This document shows, piece after piece, positions 1-11,032 of a stretch of DNA of 64,000 nucleotides (position 1 is its first letter; every line of letters starts with the position of its first letter). This DNA comes from Lactiplantibacillus plantarum. Its GTDB lineage: Bacteria > Bacillota > Bacilli > Lactobacillales > Lactobacillaceae. The translations under genes were made by a program, and so were the position numbers. The notes under the pieces are model-generated. The model saw nothing but the letters and a program-made list of their open reading frames with translations. It had not been told where the DNA came from and did not search any database. Where the stretch lies: NCBI RefSeq assembly GCF_014131735.1, contig NZ_CP039121.1:2356001-2420000 (forward strand), given 5' to 3'.

Positions 1-418
<418 letters not shown>

Positions 419-1714
419 TTAACGAATGAAACCGACATAGTCACGTTTCATCATCAATCCTTTAATTTGACGAATTGTTTCAAGGGCAACCCCAACAACG
501 ATTAGTAAACTCGTCCCACCTAAACCGATTGATTCATCGAGACCCCAAATATCAGAAGCTAATAATGGAATCAAGGAAATCAACCCCAGGTAGAGGGCAC
601 CGACCGTACTTAGTCGCATTAACAATTTTGAAACCCAATCTTGAGTATCCTTACCTGGCCAAACACCAGGAATATAGCTGCCTTGCTTTTGTAAGTTCTT
701 AGAGAGCTTTTCAGGATTGACCTGAACAAACGCATAGAAGAACGTGAAGAGCACGATCAGAATGGTGTAAAGAATAGCACCAGTCGTCGACTGCATATTG
801 AAGATATTACTCAAAACGGTATACCAGGTTTCGTCACCATGACTGGATTGGAACCCTAGCAAAATCGTTTGGGGCGTTGCAATGAAGGAACTCGCGAAAA
901 TAACAGGAATAACCCCGGCAACGTTCACCTTTAATGGTAGGTAACTACTGTCAGGTGCACCAGCTGCACGACGAGTGTATTGAATTGGAATTCGGTCATT
1001 AGCTTGTTCGACCCACGTTACAAACATAACGATGATCAGCACAAGCAAGGCTAACCCAACAACAAACAAGCCACTCTTCCACCAGTCGCTCTGTGAAACA
1101 TTAACGAACTGTTCTTGATAAATTTGATAAATCGATGTTGGCATACGGGCAATGATCCCGGCGAAGATAATAATGGAAACCCCATTACCGATTCCTCGAT
1201 CCGTAATCATATCACCCATCCAAGTCGTCAGCATTGCCCCACCAGTGAGGATCACCCCAATGGTCAGGTAAGTCGAAATACTTGGATTGTTAACGAGCTT
1301 GAGTTGACTCAAAGAGTTAAAACCAGCCGTAATCCCAATCGACTGAACAAAGGCCAAGACGATCGTTAACCAACGGGTCGCTTGATTAAGCTTGCGTCGA
1401 CCAACTTCACCTTGTTTGCCCCATTCAACAAACTTAGGAACAATGTCCATTTGTAACAATTGAACGATGATTTGTGCAGTAATGTAAGGGGATACCCCCA
1501 TAGCAAGGATGGAATAATTTGTTAAACCGCCACCACTGAATGTATTCAACATACTTATCAGCCCTGAAGATGCCACCGACTGAAGTGCCTGTGCATTAAC
1601 TCCAGGAACTGTGATATAAGAGCCAAGACGAAATACAATCAAAACGCCCAACGTGAACAGAAGTTTATTCCGAATATCCTTAACTTTGAGAGCGTTCTTC
1701 ATGGTAGTCAGCAA
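419..1714 (-). CDS. secY: Preprotein translocase subunit SecY
   Basis: SecY is the channel-forming subunit of the Sec translocon in the cytoplasmic membrane. The 431-residue product has about ten hydrophobic segments and typical SecY sequence near residues 30-45 (FRLGSYITVPGVNA), with a Pro-Gly-rich loop and TxDW segment near 345-360. The chosen start is TTG at 1714. It lies six bases after a GAGGTG ribosome binding site, whereas the next ATG (codon 5) would sit too far away. Only one base separates it from rplO, so the two are probably translationally coupled. Length and position in the operon are standard. Confidence 0.96.
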   Translation of the reverse strand: MLTTMKNALKVKDIRNKLLFTLGVLIVFRLGSYITVPGVNAQALQSVASSGLISMLNTFSGGGLTNYSILAMGVSPYITAQIIVQLLQMDIVPKFVEWGKQGEVGRRKLNQATRWLTIVLAFVQSIGITAGFNSLSQLKLVNNPSISTYLTIGVILTGGAMLTTWMGDMITDRGIGNGVSIIIFAGIIARMPTSIYQIYQEQFVNVSQSDWWKSGLFVVGLALLVLIIVMFVTWVEQANDRIPIQYTRRAAGAPDSSYLPLKVNVAGVIPVIFASSFIATPQTILLGFQSSHGDETWYTVLSNIFNMQSTTGAILYTILIVLFTFFYAFVQVNPEKLSKNLQKQGSYIPGVWPGKDTQDWVSKLLMRLSTVGALYLGLISLIPLLASDIWGLDESIGLGGTSLLIVVGVALETIRQIKGLMMKRDYVGFIR

Positions 1715-1715
1715 A

Positions 1716-2147
1716 TTAGATCACCTCAGTTTTACCGCCAGCAGCTTCAATGGCTGCAACCGCCGTTGCAGAGAACTTGCTTGCCTTAACTGTTAACTTT
1801 TTGTTGAGTTTACCATTACCAAGAACTTTAACAGCAGAACTCTTCTTAACTAAGCCAGCTTCCTTTAATGATTCTGGTGTAACTTCGGCACCATCATCAA
1901 AACGGTTTAAGCCGTCAAGGTTAACAACCGCATATTCTTTACGGTTAATGTTAGTAAATCCACGCTTAGGAATCCGACGGTACAATGGCATTTGGCCACC
2001 TTCGAAACCGACACGAACTTTACCACGCGCCTTTTGACCTTTTTGGCCACGACCAGAAGTCTTACCTTGGCCACTTGAGTCACCACGACCAATTCGACGA
2101 CGTGAAAAACGTGAACCTTCACTAGGTGTTAATTCATGTAACTTCAT
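1716..2147 (-). CDS. rplO: 50S ribosomal protein L15
   Basis: L15 binds 23S rRNA late in assembly of the large subunit. The 143-residue protein has the family's very basic Gly/Arg-rich N-terminal half ([20 protein letters not shown]) and a compact C-terminal domain. The ATG start is preceded by GGAGGTGCC. It lies between rpmD (31 bp upstream) and secY (1 bp downstream) in the spc part of the operon. Nothing is unusual in length or composition. Confidence 0.97.
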   Translation of the reverse strand: MKLHELTPSEGSRFSRRRIGRGDSSGQGKTSGRGQKGQKARGKVRVGFEGGQMPLYRRIPKRGFTNINRKEYAVVNLDGLNRFDDGAEVTPESLKEAGLVKKSSAVKVLGNGKLNKKLTVKASKFSATAVAAIEAAGGKTEVI

Positions 2148-2178
2148 TTAGTAGGCACCTCCTCTTTGAAAATTTGAA

Positions 2179-2361
2179 TTACTTGATGATTTCGACATCG
2201 ACTAAGTGTGCGATGTGGAAAATTTGACCGCGAGTTGCTGCGTCATCAGGTTTAACAACGGAACTATTAATCCGACCCAAACCTAATTCCTTAACGATTT
2301 TACGTTGCTTAGGAAGACGGTGAGCAGCACTGCGTACTAAAGTGATCTTTAATTGAGCCAT
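2179..2361 (-). CDS. rpmD: 50S ribosomal protein L30
   Basis: L30 is a small large-subunit protein. The 60-residue product begins [20 protein letters not shown] and matches the bacterial L30 length. The start ATG follows the ribosome binding site GGGAGGACAAACAAC. It sits 14 bp after rpsE and before rplO, the canonical spc-operon order. Confidence 0.97.
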   Translation of the reverse strand: MAQLKITLVRSAAHRLPKQRKIVKELGLGRINSSVVKPDDAATRGQIFHIAHLVDVEIIK

Positions 2362-2375
2362 GTTGTTTGTCCTCC

Positions 2376-2876
2376 CTATTCAGCTAAATGTTCGGCTGAA
2401 ACGCCACGTAAAGCAGCGACTTGTTCAGCAGTCTTTAAGCTCTTTAAGCCTTCGAACGTTGCACGAACAACGTTAACGGGGGTGTTTGAGCCTAATCGTT
2501 TACTAGTAACATCATCCACACCGGCTAATTCCATGACGGCACGAACGGCGCCACCAGCGGCAACACCAGAACCTTCAACGGCTGGCTTAAGCATGATGCG
2601 GCCACCACCGTAAACACCAAGTGCTTCATGAGGAATGGTGGTACCAACCATTGGTACAGTGATCAAGTTCTTTTTAGCAGCTTCGGAAGCTTTCCGAATT
2701 GCTTCTGGAACTTCTTGAGCCTTACCAGTACCGAAACCAACGTGTCCCTTGTGGTCCCCAACGATTACTAATGCAGCAAAACGTAGGCGACGACCACCTT
2801 TAACAACTTTGGTAATCCGGTTAATGGCAACAACATTATCGTCAAGATCTAATTTTGATGGATCAATGAAAGTCAT
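2376..2876 (-). CDS. rpsE: 30S ribosomal protein S5
   Basis: S5 is part of the 30S body near the decoding centre and the mRNA entry site, and is linked to translational accuracy and spectinomycin binding. The 166-residue protein has the N-terminal double-stranded-RNA-binding fold, including [18 protein letters not shown] with the spectinomycin-loop KGGR region, and the C-terminal S5 domain with the GGRIMLKPA motif. Spacing to rplR (20 bp) and rpmD (14 bp) supports cotranscription. Confidence 0.97.
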   Translation of the reverse strand: MTFIDPSKLDLDDNVVAINRITKVVKGGRRLRFAALVIVGDHKGHVGFGTGKAQEVPEAIRKASEAAKKNLITVPMVGTTIPHEALGVYGGGRIMLKPAVEGSGVAAGGAVRAVMELAGVDDVTSKRLGSNTPVNVVRATFEGLKSLKTAEQVAALRGVSAEHLAE

Positions 2877-2896
2877 ATGGTATTATTCCTCCTTTG

Positions 2897-3253
2897 TTAG
2901 AATTTAAGTCCGTTTTCACGAGCGGCTTCAGCCAAAGCTTGAACCCGACCATGATATAAGTAACCGCCACGATCGAAAACGACGTCAACGATTTTCTTTT
3001 CAGCAGCGCGCTTAGCAACAACTTCACCGACAGATGCAGCCTTTTCAGTCTTGTTGTTACCTTTAACTTCGCTATCTAAAGTTGAGGCACTTGCGAGCGT
3101 TACACCCTCTACATCATCAATAACTTGAGCGTAGATGTTTTTGTTTGAACGATAAACATTTAAGCGTGGGCGCTCAGCAGTCCCAGAAATCTTACCGCGA
3201 ACACGTGCGTGACGACGTTGACGTGTTTTGTTTTTATCTGGTTTGGAAATCAC
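2897..3253 (-). CDS. rplR: 50S ribosomal protein L18
   Basis: L18 binds 5S rRNA together with L5 and helps attach it to the large subunit. The protein shows the basic N-terminus [20 protein letters not shown] and the family's C-terminal sequence near [12 protein letters not shown]. Two in-frame GTG codons are possible. The upstream one at 3262 is itself part of the ribosome binding site AGAGGTG, so the GTG at 3253, six bases downstream of it, is the likely start. That gives 118 residues, normal for L18. Confidence 0.95.
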   Translation of the reverse strand: MISKPDKNKTRQRRHARVRGKISGTAERPRLNVYRSNKNIYAQVIDDVEGVTLASASTLDSEVKGNNKTEKAASVGEVVAKRAAEKKIVDVVFDRGGYLYHGRVQALAEAARENGLKF

Positions 3254-3296
3254 AATAGTCACCTCTATATATTAGTATGGACAGCTTTACGCTGCA

Positions 3297-3833
3297 TTAT
3301 TTACCAGTCTTACCTTCCTTACGACGAACATATTCATCGACGTAACGAATCCCTTTACCTTTGTAAGGTTCAGGTGAACGAACGGCCCGAACTTCGGCAG
3401 CAAAGTCACCAACAGCTTGCTTACCAATACCAGAAATATTGATATGCGTGTTATCAGGAACTTCAACAGTCAAGTTTTCAGGCGTTGCGAATTCAACAGG
3501 GTGTGAGTAACCAACGCTTAATACTAACTTCTTGCCTTGCAATTGGGCACGGTAACCAACACCGACCAATTGAAGGTTCTTAGTAAAGCCTTTAGTAACC
3601 CCTTCAACCATGTTGTTAACATTTGCACGGGTAGTACCGTGTAATGCCTTCATCTTGTAGTCATCAGATGGACGAGTGAATTTAACTTCGTTGCCTTCAA
3701 CCGTCATCGTAATATCACTGGCGATGTTCCGCGTTAAAGTACCCTTAGGACCCTTAACCGTAACGACTTCACCAGCTTGTGATACTTCTACCCCAGCAGG
3801 TAGTTCAATTACTTTATAACCAATACGACTCAC
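3297..3833 (-). CDS. rplF: 50S ribosomal protein L6
   Basis: L6 lies near the GTPase-associated centre and sarcin-ricin loop of the 50S subunit. The 178-residue product has two tandem L6 folds. The C-terminal signature region is [22 protein letters not shown]. The start codon ATG follows GGGAGGTGCAAGTAAGTG. It lies between rpsH and rplR, as in other Firmicutes. Confidence 0.97.
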   Translation of the reverse strand: MSRIGYKVIELPAGVEVSQAGEVVTVKGPKGTLTRNIASDITMTVEGNEVKFTRPSDDYKMKALHGTTRANVNNMVEGVTKGFTKNLQLVGVGYRAQLQGKKLVLSVGYSHPVEFATPENLTVEVPDNTHINISGIGKQAVGDFAAEVRAVRSPEPYKGKGIRYVDEYVRRKEGKTGK

Positions 3834-3862
3834 TTACTTGCACCTCCCGTCTTAATTAATGA

Positions 3863-4258
3863 TTACCAAACGTAAGCTAATACTTCGCCGCCAAGCTTCT
3901 TGGCGCGAGCTTCTTTATCAGTAATGACACCTTCTGAAGTTGAGATGATAGCAATCCCTAAACCGTTTAAAACCTTAGGAACAGCATCAGCCTTGACGTA
4001 TGAACGTAAACCTGGCTTTGAAATACGCTTCAAGCCACTGATTACACGTTCGTTGTCCTTACCATACTTCAAGAAGACGCGGATGATGCCCTGTTTGTCA
4101 TCATCGATGTATTCAACGTCGCGAACAAAACCTTCATTCTTTAAAATTTCAGCAATGTTGCGTTTGATTTTTGATGCAGGAACTTCTAGTGAATCGTGGC
4201 GTACCATATTAGCGTTACGGATACGAGTCAAGAAATCTGCGATTGGATCAGTCATCAT
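3863..4258 (-). CDS. rpsH: 30S ribosomal protein S8
   Basis: S8 binds the central domain of 16S rRNA and in many bacteria represses its own operon. The 131-residue protein has the signature [15 protein letters not shown] at its N-terminus and the S8 C-terminal [20 protein letters not shown] region with the conserved S-T-S-x-G. Two adjacent ATGs exist. The first, at 4258, lies ten bases after AAAGGAGG and is used here. Confidence 0.96.
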
Positions 4259-4291
4259 GAAAGTTTAACCTCCTTTAACTTGGGTTTGTTT

Positions 4292-4477
4292 TTACCAGCT
4301 GGCCTTTTTCATACCAGGGATTTGACCTTTGTGGGCCAGGTCGCGTAAGCAGATACGGCACAAGTGGAATTTACGGTAAACTGAATGTGGACGACCACAA
4401 CGTTCACAACGGGTGTAGTTTTGTACGTTAAACTTAGCACCGCGCTTTTGTTTAGCAATTTGTGATTTTTTAGCCAA
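4292..4477 (-). CDS. rpsN: 30S ribosomal protein S14, zinc-binding type Z
   Basis: S14 binds the 3' major domain of 16S rRNA in the head of the 30S subunit. This is the short 61-residue zinc-ribbon form, with four cysteines at residues 24, 27, 40 and 43 (CERC and CRIC). Zinc-free longer paralogues (type B) are often encoded elsewhere as zinc-starvation replacements. None is in this window. The gene is 20 bp after rplE and 33 bp before rpsH. Confidence 0.97.
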   Translation of the reverse strand: MAKKSQIAKQKRGAKFNVQNYTRCERCGRPHSVYRKFHLCRICLRDLAHKGQIPGMKKASW

Positions 4478-4497
4478 CTTCGATTAACCCCCTTCGG

Positions 4498-5040
4498 TTA
4501 TTTAGCAAATGGCATGCCAAATTGAGTTAACAACTCACGTGATTCTTCATCACTATCAGCTGTCGTAACGATTACAATGTCTAAACCGCGAACACGGTTA
4601 ACATTATCATAGTTGATTTCTGGGAAGATCAATTGTTCACGGACACCCAATGTGTAGTTACCGCGACCATCAAATGAACGAGTACTTACACCATGGAAGT
4701 CACGAACACGTGGTAATGAAACATTGATCAACTTGTCCAAGAAGTCATACATACGTTCGCCACGTAAGTCAACCTTGGCACCAATTGCCATACCTTCACG
4801 AAGACGGAAACCAGCGATAGATTTCTTTGCCCGGGTAACCAATGGCTTTTGACCGGAGATCAAAGTTAATTCTTCAACTGCTTCGTCTAAGTTTTTAGCG
4901 TTGGTAACTGCATCACCAACACCCATGTTCAAAACGATCTTAGCCAGCTTAGGCACTTGCATTACTGAAGTGTAATTGAACTTGTCAACTAATGCTGGAA
5001 CGATTTCTTTTTCATATTGAGCTTTTAAACGGTTTTCCAT
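4498..5040 (-). CDS. rplE: 50S ribosomal protein L5
   Basis: L5 binds 5S rRNA and contacts the P-site tRNA. The 180-residue protein has the family sequence [16 protein letters not shown] near residue 35 and the [20 protein letters not shown] segment near residue 140. The ATG is preceded by GAAAGGAGGAAG. The neighbours rplX and rpsN are those expected. Confidence 0.97.
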   Translation of the reverse strand: MENRLKAQYEKEIVPALVDKFNYTSVMQVPKLAKIVLNMGVGDAVTNAKNLDEAVEELTLISGQKPLVTRAKKSIAGFRLREGMAIGAKVDLRGERMYDFLDKLINVSLPRVRDFHGVSTRSFDGRGNYTLGVREQLIFPEINYDNVNRVRGLDIVIVTTADSDEESRELLTQFGMPFAK

Positions 5041-5068
5041 GAAACTTGCTTCCTCCTTTCAGTCAGTC

Positions 5069-5380
5069 TTAGTTTTCTAAGTCTTTACCAGACTTTTTAG
5101 CGTAACGGACACGCTTGCCATCTTCACGACGAACACCTAAACGTGTAGGTTCGTTGGTTGATGGGTCAAGGTACATAACGTTAGAAGCATCGATTGGTGC
5201 TTCGATGTCCACGATACCGCCTTGTGGGTTAACGTTCGTTGGTTTTTGGTGTTTCTTGATCTTGTTAACACCTTCAACAACGATCCGGTTCTTGGCAGAG
5301 ATAACCTTTTTAACAGTACCTTCTTGACCACGATCCTTACCGCTGATTACTCGAACTTTATCACCAGTTTTAATCAACAT
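5069..5380 (-). CDS. rplX: 50S ribosomal protein L24
   Basis: L24 starts assembly of the 50S subunit by binding the 5' end of 23S rRNA. The product begins [20 protein letters not shown], a KOW-motif sequence. A longer reading frame begins at a GTG at 5392, but that GTG is the end of the AAGGAGGTG ribosome binding site. The ATG at 5380 gives 103 residues, the usual length, and fits spacing and conservation. Confidence 0.96.
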   Translation of the reverse strand: MLIKTGDKVRVISGKDRGQEGTVKKVISAKNRIVVEGVNKIKKHQKPTNVNPQGGIVDIEAPIDASNVMYLDPSTNEPTRLGVRREDGKRVRYAKKSGKDLEN

Positions 5381-5413
5381 TAGGTTGCGCACCTCCTTAT
5401 TTACGGTGTGTGA

Positions 5414-5782
5414 CTAGAGTACTTCTGGCGCTAATGAAACAATACGCATGAAGTCCTTATCACGTAATTCACGAGCGACAGGTCCAAAGATACGAGTACC
5501 TTGTGGAGTCTTGTCATCACGAATAATAACTGCAGCATTTTCATCAAACTTGATGTATGAACCGTCAGCACGGTGAACACCAGACTTAGTCCGGACGATC
5601 ACAGCTTTAACGACATCATGAGCTTTGACAACACCACCGGGTGTTGCTTGTTTAACCGTAGCAACAATGACATCACCAATGTTAGCAGTTTTACGACCAG
5701 AGCCACCTAATACCTTAATAGTAAGGATTTCACGGGCACCGGAGTTGTCAGCAACTTTTAAACGACTTTCTTGTTGGATCAC
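5414..5782 (-). CDS. rplN: 50S ribosomal protein L14
   Basis: L14 sits at the subunit interface and takes part in bridges B5/B8. The 122-residue protein is complete, with the N-terminus [19 protein letters not shown] and the conserved [24 protein letters not shown] end (split here from the preceding TRI). It follows rpsQ by 42 bp. Length and sequence are typical. Confidence 0.97.
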
Positions 5783-5824
5783 AGTAAGTGTCCTCCCTTC
5801 ATGTAATTTTATTCAGCTAATAAT

Positions 5825-6094
5825 CTAGATAATAACAGCTTTTTGAACAACTTCAATTAAGCGGAAACGCTTAGTAGCTGATAGAGGACGAGTTTCCATG
5901 ATCTTGACGATATCGCCAGTTTTAGCTTCATTCTTTTCATCATGAGCCTTGAATTTCTTTGAATAACGAACACGTTTGCCGTATACCGGATGGTTCTTGT
6001 AAGTTTCGACAATAACAACAATGGTTTTGTCCATCTTGTCAGAAACAACGCGTCCTTGGATAACCTTACGGCTATTACGAGTATCTTCACTCAT
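5825..6094 (-). CDS. rpsQ: 30S ribosomal protein S17
   Basis: S17 is a primary 16S rRNA-binding protein of the 5' domain. The 89-residue OB-fold protein carries [17 protein letters not shown] sequence (here [16 protein letters not shown]) and the S17 signature region [20 protein letters not shown]. The ATG start follows AAAGGAGGCAATCACGA. It lies between rpmC and rplN. Confidence 0.97.
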   Translation of the reverse strand: MSEDTRNSRKVIQGRVVSDKMDKTIVVIVETYKNHPVYGKRVRYSKKFKAHDEKNEAKTGDIVKIMETRPLSATKRFRLIEVVQKAVII

Positions 6095-6116
6095 TCGTGA
6101 TTGCCTCCTTTATACT

Positions 6117-6311
6117 CTACTTGTTTAACTCTTGTTCACGCAACGCAGTTTTAATACGCGCAATGTTCTTACGAACTTGTTTTAAACGAGCGGTGTTTTC
6201 AAGCTGACCAGTGGCCAATTGAAAACGCAAGTTGAAAAGTTCGTCTTTGTAAGACTTTTCTTTTTCGAGCATTTCAGTAGTGGACAATGCTTTAATTTCC
6301 TTAGCCTTCAT
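6117..6311 (-). CDS. rpmC: 50S ribosomal protein L29
   Basis: L29 lies at the polypeptide exit tunnel near L23. The protein is two helices ([20 protein letters not shown], then [16 protein letters not shown]). A longer frame could begin at GTG 6323, but the ATG at 6311 lies eight bases after GTAGGTGG and gives the standard 64 residues. The start overlaps the last 11 bases of rplP, suggesting translational coupling. Confidence 0.95.
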
Positions 6312-6735
6312 CTGATTCGCCACCTACTTCCTCACGCTTAACAATCTTAGTTTTAACAGGTAATTTAGTTCCAGCCAAGCGTAAAGCTTCGCGTGCAACT
6401 TCTTCTGGAACACCAGCAACTTCAAACATAATCTTGTTACGTTTAACTGGTGCTACCCAACCTGCAGGAGTACCTTTCCCATTACCCATCCGGACACCGA
6501 CACCTTTTTCAGTGTAGGACTTGTGAGGGAAAATCTTAATCCATACCTTACCGCCACGCTTCATGTAACGGTTCATAGCAACACGGGCAGCTTCAATCTG
6601 CCGGTTGCTGATCCAGTGTGATTCGAGGGTTTGTAAACCGTAATCACCAAAAGCAACTGTTTTACCGCCTTTAGCTTCACCGCGCATTTTACCACGATGA
6701 ACACGACGATACTTAACCCGTTTAGGTACCAGCAT
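6301..6735 (-). CDS. rplP: 50S ribosomal protein L16
   Basis: L16 is needed for a functional peptidyl-transferase and A-site region. The 144-residue protein begins [20 protein letters not shown] and has the conserved [15 protein letters not shown] segment. The start is 2 bp after the rpsC stop and the 3' end overlaps rpmC. Both tight junctions are characteristic of this operon. Confidence 0.97.
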
Positions 6736-6737
6736 GT

Positions 6738-7391
6738 TTAGTTTCCTCCTTTAGCAGATTTCTTTTCTGGCAAGATTTCGCCACGGTAGATCCAGGTCTT
6801 AACACCTAATTTACCGTAAGTCGTCCGTGCTTCGACCCATGAATAGTCGATGTCAGCACGAAGCGTATGCAATGGAACCGTACCATCTGAGTATGCTTCA
6901 ACACGAGACATGTCGGCACCGTTTAAACGGCCAGCAACTTGTGTCTTAATACCCTTAGCACCGGAACGCATTGTACGTTGCATAGCACCACGCATCGCAC
7001 GACGGAAAGCAACCCGGCCTTCCAATTGACGCGCAATACTTTCACCAACTAATTTAGCATCTAAATCAGGCTTCTTGATTTCGATGATGTTGATGTGTAC
7101 TCGCTTACCAGTTAAATTGTTTAATTCTTTACGAAGAGCTTCAACTTCAGAACCACCCTTACCAATAACCATCCCTGGTTTTGCGGTATGGATTGAAATG
7201 TTTACGCGGTTTGCAGCGCGTTCGATTTCAACGGTGGAGACGGAAGCGTCGGCAAGTCGTTGTTCGATATACTTACGGATGCGTAAATCTTCGTTCAAGT
7301 AGGCAGCAAAATCTTTTTCAGCGTACCATTTTGCTTCCCAGTCGCGAATGATTCCTACACGTAATCCGGTTGGATTTACTTTTTGACCCAC
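6738..7391 (-). CDS. rpsC: 30S ribosomal protein S3
   Basis: S3 forms part of the mRNA entry channel and has helicase-like activity with S4 and S5. The 217-residue protein begins [20 protein letters not shown]. It has a type-2 KH domain with the [16 protein letters not shown] loop near residues 75-90 and the C-terminal S3 domain [10 protein letters not shown]. The ATG is preceded by AGGAGGGATAACGCG. Confidence 0.97.
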   Translation of the reverse strand: MGQKVNPTGLRVGIIRDWEAKWYAEKDFAAYLNEDLRIRKYIEQRLADASVSTVEIERAANRVNISIHTAKPGMVIGKGGSEVEALRKELNNLTGKRVHINIIEIKKPDLDAKLVGESIARQLEGRVAFRRAMRGAMQRTMRSGAKGIKTQVAGRLNGADMSRVEAYSDGTVPLHTLRADIDYSWVEARTTYGKLGVKTWIYRGEILPEKKSAKGGN

Positions 7392-7403
7392 GCGTTATCC
7401 CTC

Positions 7404-7751
7404 CTATTTTTCAGTAACTGTGATCGTAATGTGGCTAGTCCGCTTGTTGATTGGTGAAGCAGAACCCTTTGCCCGTGGACGGAACCGTTTTAAGGTTGGT
7501 CCTTCGTTAACAAAAGCTTCGCTTACGACCAAATCTTCGCGATCTAAGTCAAAGTTATTTTCAGCGTTAGCAACAGCAGAAAGTAAAACTTTTTCTACTA
7601 CTGGAGAAGCACCCCGTGGAGTGAACTTCAAGATTGCTAAGGCTTCGGCAACACTTTTACCTCTGATAAGATCGACAACTAGGCGGACCTTACGAGCGGC
7701 AATACGAACAGTTTTTGCAGTTGCACGTGCAGATGTTACTTGTTCAGCCAT
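7404..7751 (-). CDS. rplV: 50S ribosomal protein L22
   Basis: L22 lines the exit tunnel with a long beta-hairpin, where changes give macrolide resistance. The 115-residue protein carries the hairpin region [20 protein letters not shown] with no obvious insertion or deletion. It lies between rpsS (20 bp) and rpsC (12 bp). Confidence 0.97.
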   Translation of the reverse strand: MAEQVTSARATAKTVRIAARKVRLVVDLIRGKSVAEALAILKFTPRGASPVVEKVLLSAVANAENNFDLDREDLVVSEAFVNEGPTLKRFRPRAKGSASPINKRTSHITITVTEK

Positions 7752-7771
7752 TCTTTATATCCTCCTAACTA

Positions 7772-8047
7772 TTACTTCGTTTTCTTATCGTCAGTTCCAT
7801 GACCATGGAACGTCCGTGTTGGTACAAATTCACCTAACTTATGACCGACCATGTCGTCTTGGATGTAAACTGGGACATGCTTGCGACCATCATAAACAGC
7901 GATTGTGTACCCGATAAAACTTGGGAAAATTGTTGAACGACGTGACCACGTCTTGATGACAGATTTCTTGTCAGAATCAGATTGTGCATCGATTTTCTTT
8001 AATAAATGCGCATCTGCGAAAGGTCCCTTCTTTAAACTACGACCCAT
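7772..8047 (-). CDS. rpsS: 30S ribosomal protein S19
   Basis: S19 forms a complex with S13 in the 30S head and contacts tRNA. The 91-residue protein begins [19 protein letters not shown] and has the conserved [26 protein letters not shown] region (residues ~33-58). It has a typical bacterial length. The ATG follows GAGAGGAGGTCACACG. Confidence 0.97.
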   Translation of the reverse strand: MGRSLKKGPFADAHLLKKIDAQSDSDKKSVIKTWSRRSTIFPSFIGYTIAVYDGRKHVPVYIQDDMVGHKLGEFVPTRTFHGHGTDDKKTK

Positions 8048-8089
8048 CGTGTGACCTCCTCTCGATAACTACAGTAAATTCAAATTTTA

Positions 8090-8929
8090 TTAGTGTTTGC
8101 CTGGACGGCGACCACGAACGATAAGCTTGTTTGAACGAGCCTTCTTGTTCCGAGTCTTCTTACCAAGCGTCTTCTTACCCCATGGAGACATTGGAGATGG
8201 ATGACCGATTGGTGCTTTACCTTCACCACCACCATGAGGGTGATCGTTAGGGTTCATTACAGAACCACGAACAGTTGGGCGCTTACCTTGCCAACGTGTA
8301 CGACCGGCTTTACCTGAGTTGATTAATTCGTGTTGTTCATTACCAACAGTACCAATAGTAGCACGGCTAGTTAATAATACTAAACGAACTTCACCAGAAG
8401 ACAAACGAACAATTGCGTACTTGCCTTCCTTACCCAGTAATTGTGCTGAGGTACCAGCAGAGCGAGCTAATTGGCCACCCTTACCTGGCTTCAATTCAAT
8501 GTTGTGAATAACAGTACCAACAGGGATGTTAGTTAATGGTAATGCGTTACCAACCTTGATGTCGGCTTCGGCACCTGATTGAACTTGCATACCAACTTCC
8601 AAACCTTTTGGTGCTAAGATATATGATTTCACACCGTCAGCGTAAACTAATAATGCAATGTTAGCTGTCCGGTTAGGATCATATTCGATTGCCTTAACGG
8701 TTGCTGGAACTTCATCCTTAATCCGCTTAAAGTCAACCAAACGGTATTGTTGCTTATGACCGCCGCCACGATGACGAACAGTAATGTGACCATAACTGTT
8801 ACGACCGGCAGTGTGACTTTGTGAGTCTAATAATGACTTTTCAGGCTTCGTCTTAGTGATTTCAGAGAAATCTGAAGCAGTCATATTACGACGGCCGTTA
8901 GTGGTTGGTTTATACTTCTTAATACCCAC
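8090..8929 (-). CDS. rplB: 50S ribosomal protein L2
   Basis: L2 is essential for subunit association and peptidyl-transferase activity. The 279-residue protein has the RNA-binding domain ([20 protein letters not shown]) and the C-terminal signature around [20 protein letters not shown], which contains the conserved histidine of the peptidyl-transferase region. It lies between rplW and rpsS. Confidence 0.97.
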   Translation of the reverse strand: MGIKKYKPTTNGRRNMTASDFSEITKTKPEKSLLDSQSHTAGRNSYGHITVRHRGGGHKQQYRLVDFKRIKDEVPATVKAIEYDPNRTANIALLVYADGVKSYILAPKGLEVGMQVQSGAEADIKVGNALPLTNIPVGTVIHNIELKPGKGGQLARSAGTSAQLLGKEGKYAIVRLSSGEVRLVLLTSRATIGTVGNEQHELINSGKAGRTRWQGKRPTVRGSVMNPNDHPHGGGEGKAPIGHPSPMSPWGKKTLGKKTRNKKARSNKLIVRGRRPGKH

Positions 8930-8952
8930 TAGAGTTACCTCCTAAATTAGAT

Positions 8953-9246
8953 TTATTGTTGATCGTCGTTGAACAACTTGATTTCGTTAGAATCAGAACT
9001 TAAGGTAACAATAGCCTTACGACGCTTCTTAGTGTAGCCGGCGTAACGACCTTGGCGCTTAAGTTTTCCTTTAACGTTCATAACGTTCACTTTAACGACT
9101 TTAACATCGAAGATTTCTTCGATTGCTTTTTTAACTTGGGTTTTCGTTGCCTGTACGTTGACATCAAATGTGTAGCGCTTGTCGTCCAAGTCAGCCATTG
9201 ATGATTCAGTAACTACAGGACGTAAAATTACATCGCGTGCTTCCAT
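8953..9246 (-). CDS. rplW: 50S ribosomal protein L23
   Basis: L23 is the docking site for trigger factor and SRP at the tunnel exit. The 97-residue product contains the typical [20 protein letters not shown] segment followed by the basic loop [20 protein letters not shown]. Its ATG overlaps the rplD stop by one base (TAATG), a classic coupled junction. Confidence 0.97.
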   Translation of the reverse strand: MEARDVILRPVVTESSMADLDDKRYTFDVNVQATKTQVKKAIEEIFDVKVVKVNVMNVKGKLKRQGRYAGYTKKRRKAIVTLSSDSNEIKLFNDDQQ

Positions 9247-9869
9247 TATGCGAGCGCCTCCTCTAATTGATCGAGGGCTTTTTGGGTAACGACTAATTTG
9301 TCACTATTAGCGACATCTAAGACGTTAACACCTTTGGCTTTAAGGATCTTAACATTTGGTAAGTTACGACCTGCCAAAGCAGCCTTTTCATTGTCCTCTT
9401 CAACCAAAACAAGAGTCTTGGTATCGACGTTGAGGTTGTTTAATACATTTACAAAATCCTTAGTCTTTGGTGCGTCGAAAGCTAAGCTATCAACTGCAAC
9501 TAAGCTGTTGTCTAAGACCTTTTGTGAAAGGACAGACTTCAAAGCTAAGCGCATAACCTTCTTAGGTAATTTGTAACTGTATGAACGAGGGGTTGGTCCG
9601 AAGACAATCCCACCTTTACGCCATTGTGGTGAACGGATAGAACCTTGACGCGCACGACCAGTACCCTTTTGACGCCATGGTTTACGACCACCACCGCGAC
9701 GAGCACTACGGTTCTTAACTGCGTGAGTTCCTTGACGCATTGATGCACGTTGCATCAAGATGGCATCAAAAACCACGTTTTCGTTTGGTTCAACACCAAA
9801 CACAGCGTCGTTCAAAGTAACGTCACCATTTTGCGTACCGTCTTGTTTAAATAATGCTACGCTAGTCAT
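9246..9869 (-). CDS. rplD: 50S ribosomal protein L4
   Basis: L4 lines the exit tunnel and, in several bacteria, represses the S10 operon by binding its leader. The 207-residue protein has the conserved extended loop [20 protein letters not shown], the site of known macrolide-resistance changes, with no insertion visible here. The product ends in the acidic sequence LDQLEEALA. It lies between rplC and rplW. Confidence 0.97.
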   Translation of the reverse strand: MTSVALFKQDGTQNGDVTLNDAVFGVEPNENVVFDAILMQRASMRQGTHAVKNRSARRGGGRKPWRQKGTGRARQGSIRSPQWRKGGIVFGPTPRSYSYKLPKKVMRLALKSVLSQKVLDNSLVAVDSLAFDAPKTKDFVNVLNNLNVDTKTLVLVEEDNEKAALAGRNLPNVKILKAKGVNVLDVANSDKLVVTQKALDQLEEALA

Positions 9870-9887
9870 GTATTATGTCCTCCTTCC

Positions 9888-10517
9888 TTATTTACTCTTA
9901 ACAGATGTTTTAACTGTTACAAATGACTTGTTGGCGCCAGGGACATTCCCTTTAATTAATAAAACGTTGTTTTCAACGTCGGCACGAACGATTTGTAAGT
10001 TTTGCATCGTACGTTGGTGATTACCCATCCGGCCTGGTAATTTCTTACCTTTGAATACCCGGTTGATGATGGCACCCATTGAACCAGGACGACGATGGTA
10101 ACGAGAACCGTGAGCCATTGGTCCACGACTTTGGCCGTCCTTATGGATATTACCTTGGTAACCATGACCTTTAGTGATACCCGTAACGTCAACGGCGTCG
10201 CCAGCTGCGAAAATATCCGCTTTGACTTCGTCACCTACTGTGTAATCTCCAAGCTCAACATTACGAATTTCACGAATGAAGCGCTTAGGAGTCGTTTTTG
10301 CTTTTGCTGCATGACCTTGAGCAGGTTTGTTCGTCAAGACTTCGCGTTTGTCGTCAACACCTAATTGGATTGCTTCGTAACCGTCATTTTCAACGGTCTT
10401 AACTTGCAACACAACGTTAGGTTGAACTTCAACAACTGTAACGGGAACTAATTCGCCGCTTTCAGTGAAGACTTGCGTCATTCCTACCTTTTTCCCTAAG
10501 ATTCCTTTAGTGGTCAT
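9888..10517 (-). CDS. rplC: 50S ribosomal protein L3
   Basis: L3 reaches the peptidyl-transferase centre and begins 50S assembly. The 209-residue protein begins [17 protein letters not shown] and contains the characteristic loop [26 protein letters not shown] (residues ~123-148), near the pleuromutilin/linezolid-sensitive region. It is 37 bp downstream of rpsJ. Confidence 0.97.
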   Translation of the reverse strand: MTTKGILGKKVGMTQVFTESGELVPVTVVEVQPNVVLQVKTVENDGYEAIQLGVDDKREVLTNKPAQGHAAKAKTTPKRFIREIRNVELGDYTVGDEVKADIFAAGDAVDVTGITKGHGYQGNIHKDGQSRGPMAHGSRYHRRPGSMGAIINRVFKGKKLPGRMGNHQRTMQNLQIVRADVENNVLLIKGNVPGANKSFVTVKTSVKSK

Positions 10518-10554
10518 GAGTACACCTCCAATTAATTGATTTTAGTTTAGTAAA

Positions 10555-10863
10555 TTAAAGCTTGATTTCAATATCTACACCGCTAGGCAAGTCTAACTTC
10601 ATTAATGAGTCGACCGTCTTAGGCGTTGGGTTAACGATATCGATTAACCGCTTGTGAGTCCGCATTTCGAATTGTTCACGTGAGTCCTTAAACTTATGTG
10701 GTGAACGTAGAACGGTATAAATAGTCCGTTCAGTAGGCAATGGAATAGGACCTGAAATAGTAGCACCAGTTCTCTTTGCCGTTTCGACAATCTTGTCAGC
10801 TGACTGATCAAGAATGCGGTGTTCGTATGCCTTTAAGCGAATACGAATTTTTTGCTTTGCCAT
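10555..10863 (-). CDS. rpsJ: 30S ribosomal protein S10
   Basis: S10 is part of the 30S head and pairs with NusB in transcription antitermination. The 102-residue protein begins [20 protein letters not shown] and carries the [24 protein letters not shown] region (residues ~43-66). As the first gene of the 23-gene cluster, it is preceded by a GAAGGAGGTCACAACA ribosome binding site and a ~160-nt leader from the promoter at 11033-11061. Confidence 0.97.
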   Translation of the reverse strand: MAKQKIRIRLKAYEHRILDQSADKIVETAKRTGATISGPIPLPTERTIYTVLRSPHKFKDSREQFEMRTHKRLIDIVNPTPKTVDSLMKLDLPSGVDIEIKL

Positions 10864-11030
10864 TGTTGTGACCTCCTTCGTCTATTTTGAAAATAAGACT
10901 AGCTCCGTGAAAATTACCGCCACGTCCCATGACAATGTGGCCGGGCGTGTCGCAACCTTTCACATCAAAGCTAACTACGACTACTTGATGATGGGGATAT
11001 AGTTATCCCCTTCTAAATACCAAGCACAAT
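10864..11030 (-). promoter_or_regulatory. 5' leader of the S10 operon with hairpins
   Basis: This is the transcribed leader between the promoter at 11033-11061 and rpsJ. A perfect seven-base-pair hairpin (GGGGATA, 4-nt loop, TATCCCC) lies at 10993-11010. A GCCAC/GTGGC pairing lies around 10920-10945. S10 leaders are bound by L4 in several bacteria. Whether that happens here is an inference from position, since no consensus was tested. Confidence 0.5.
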
Positions 11031-11032
11031 CT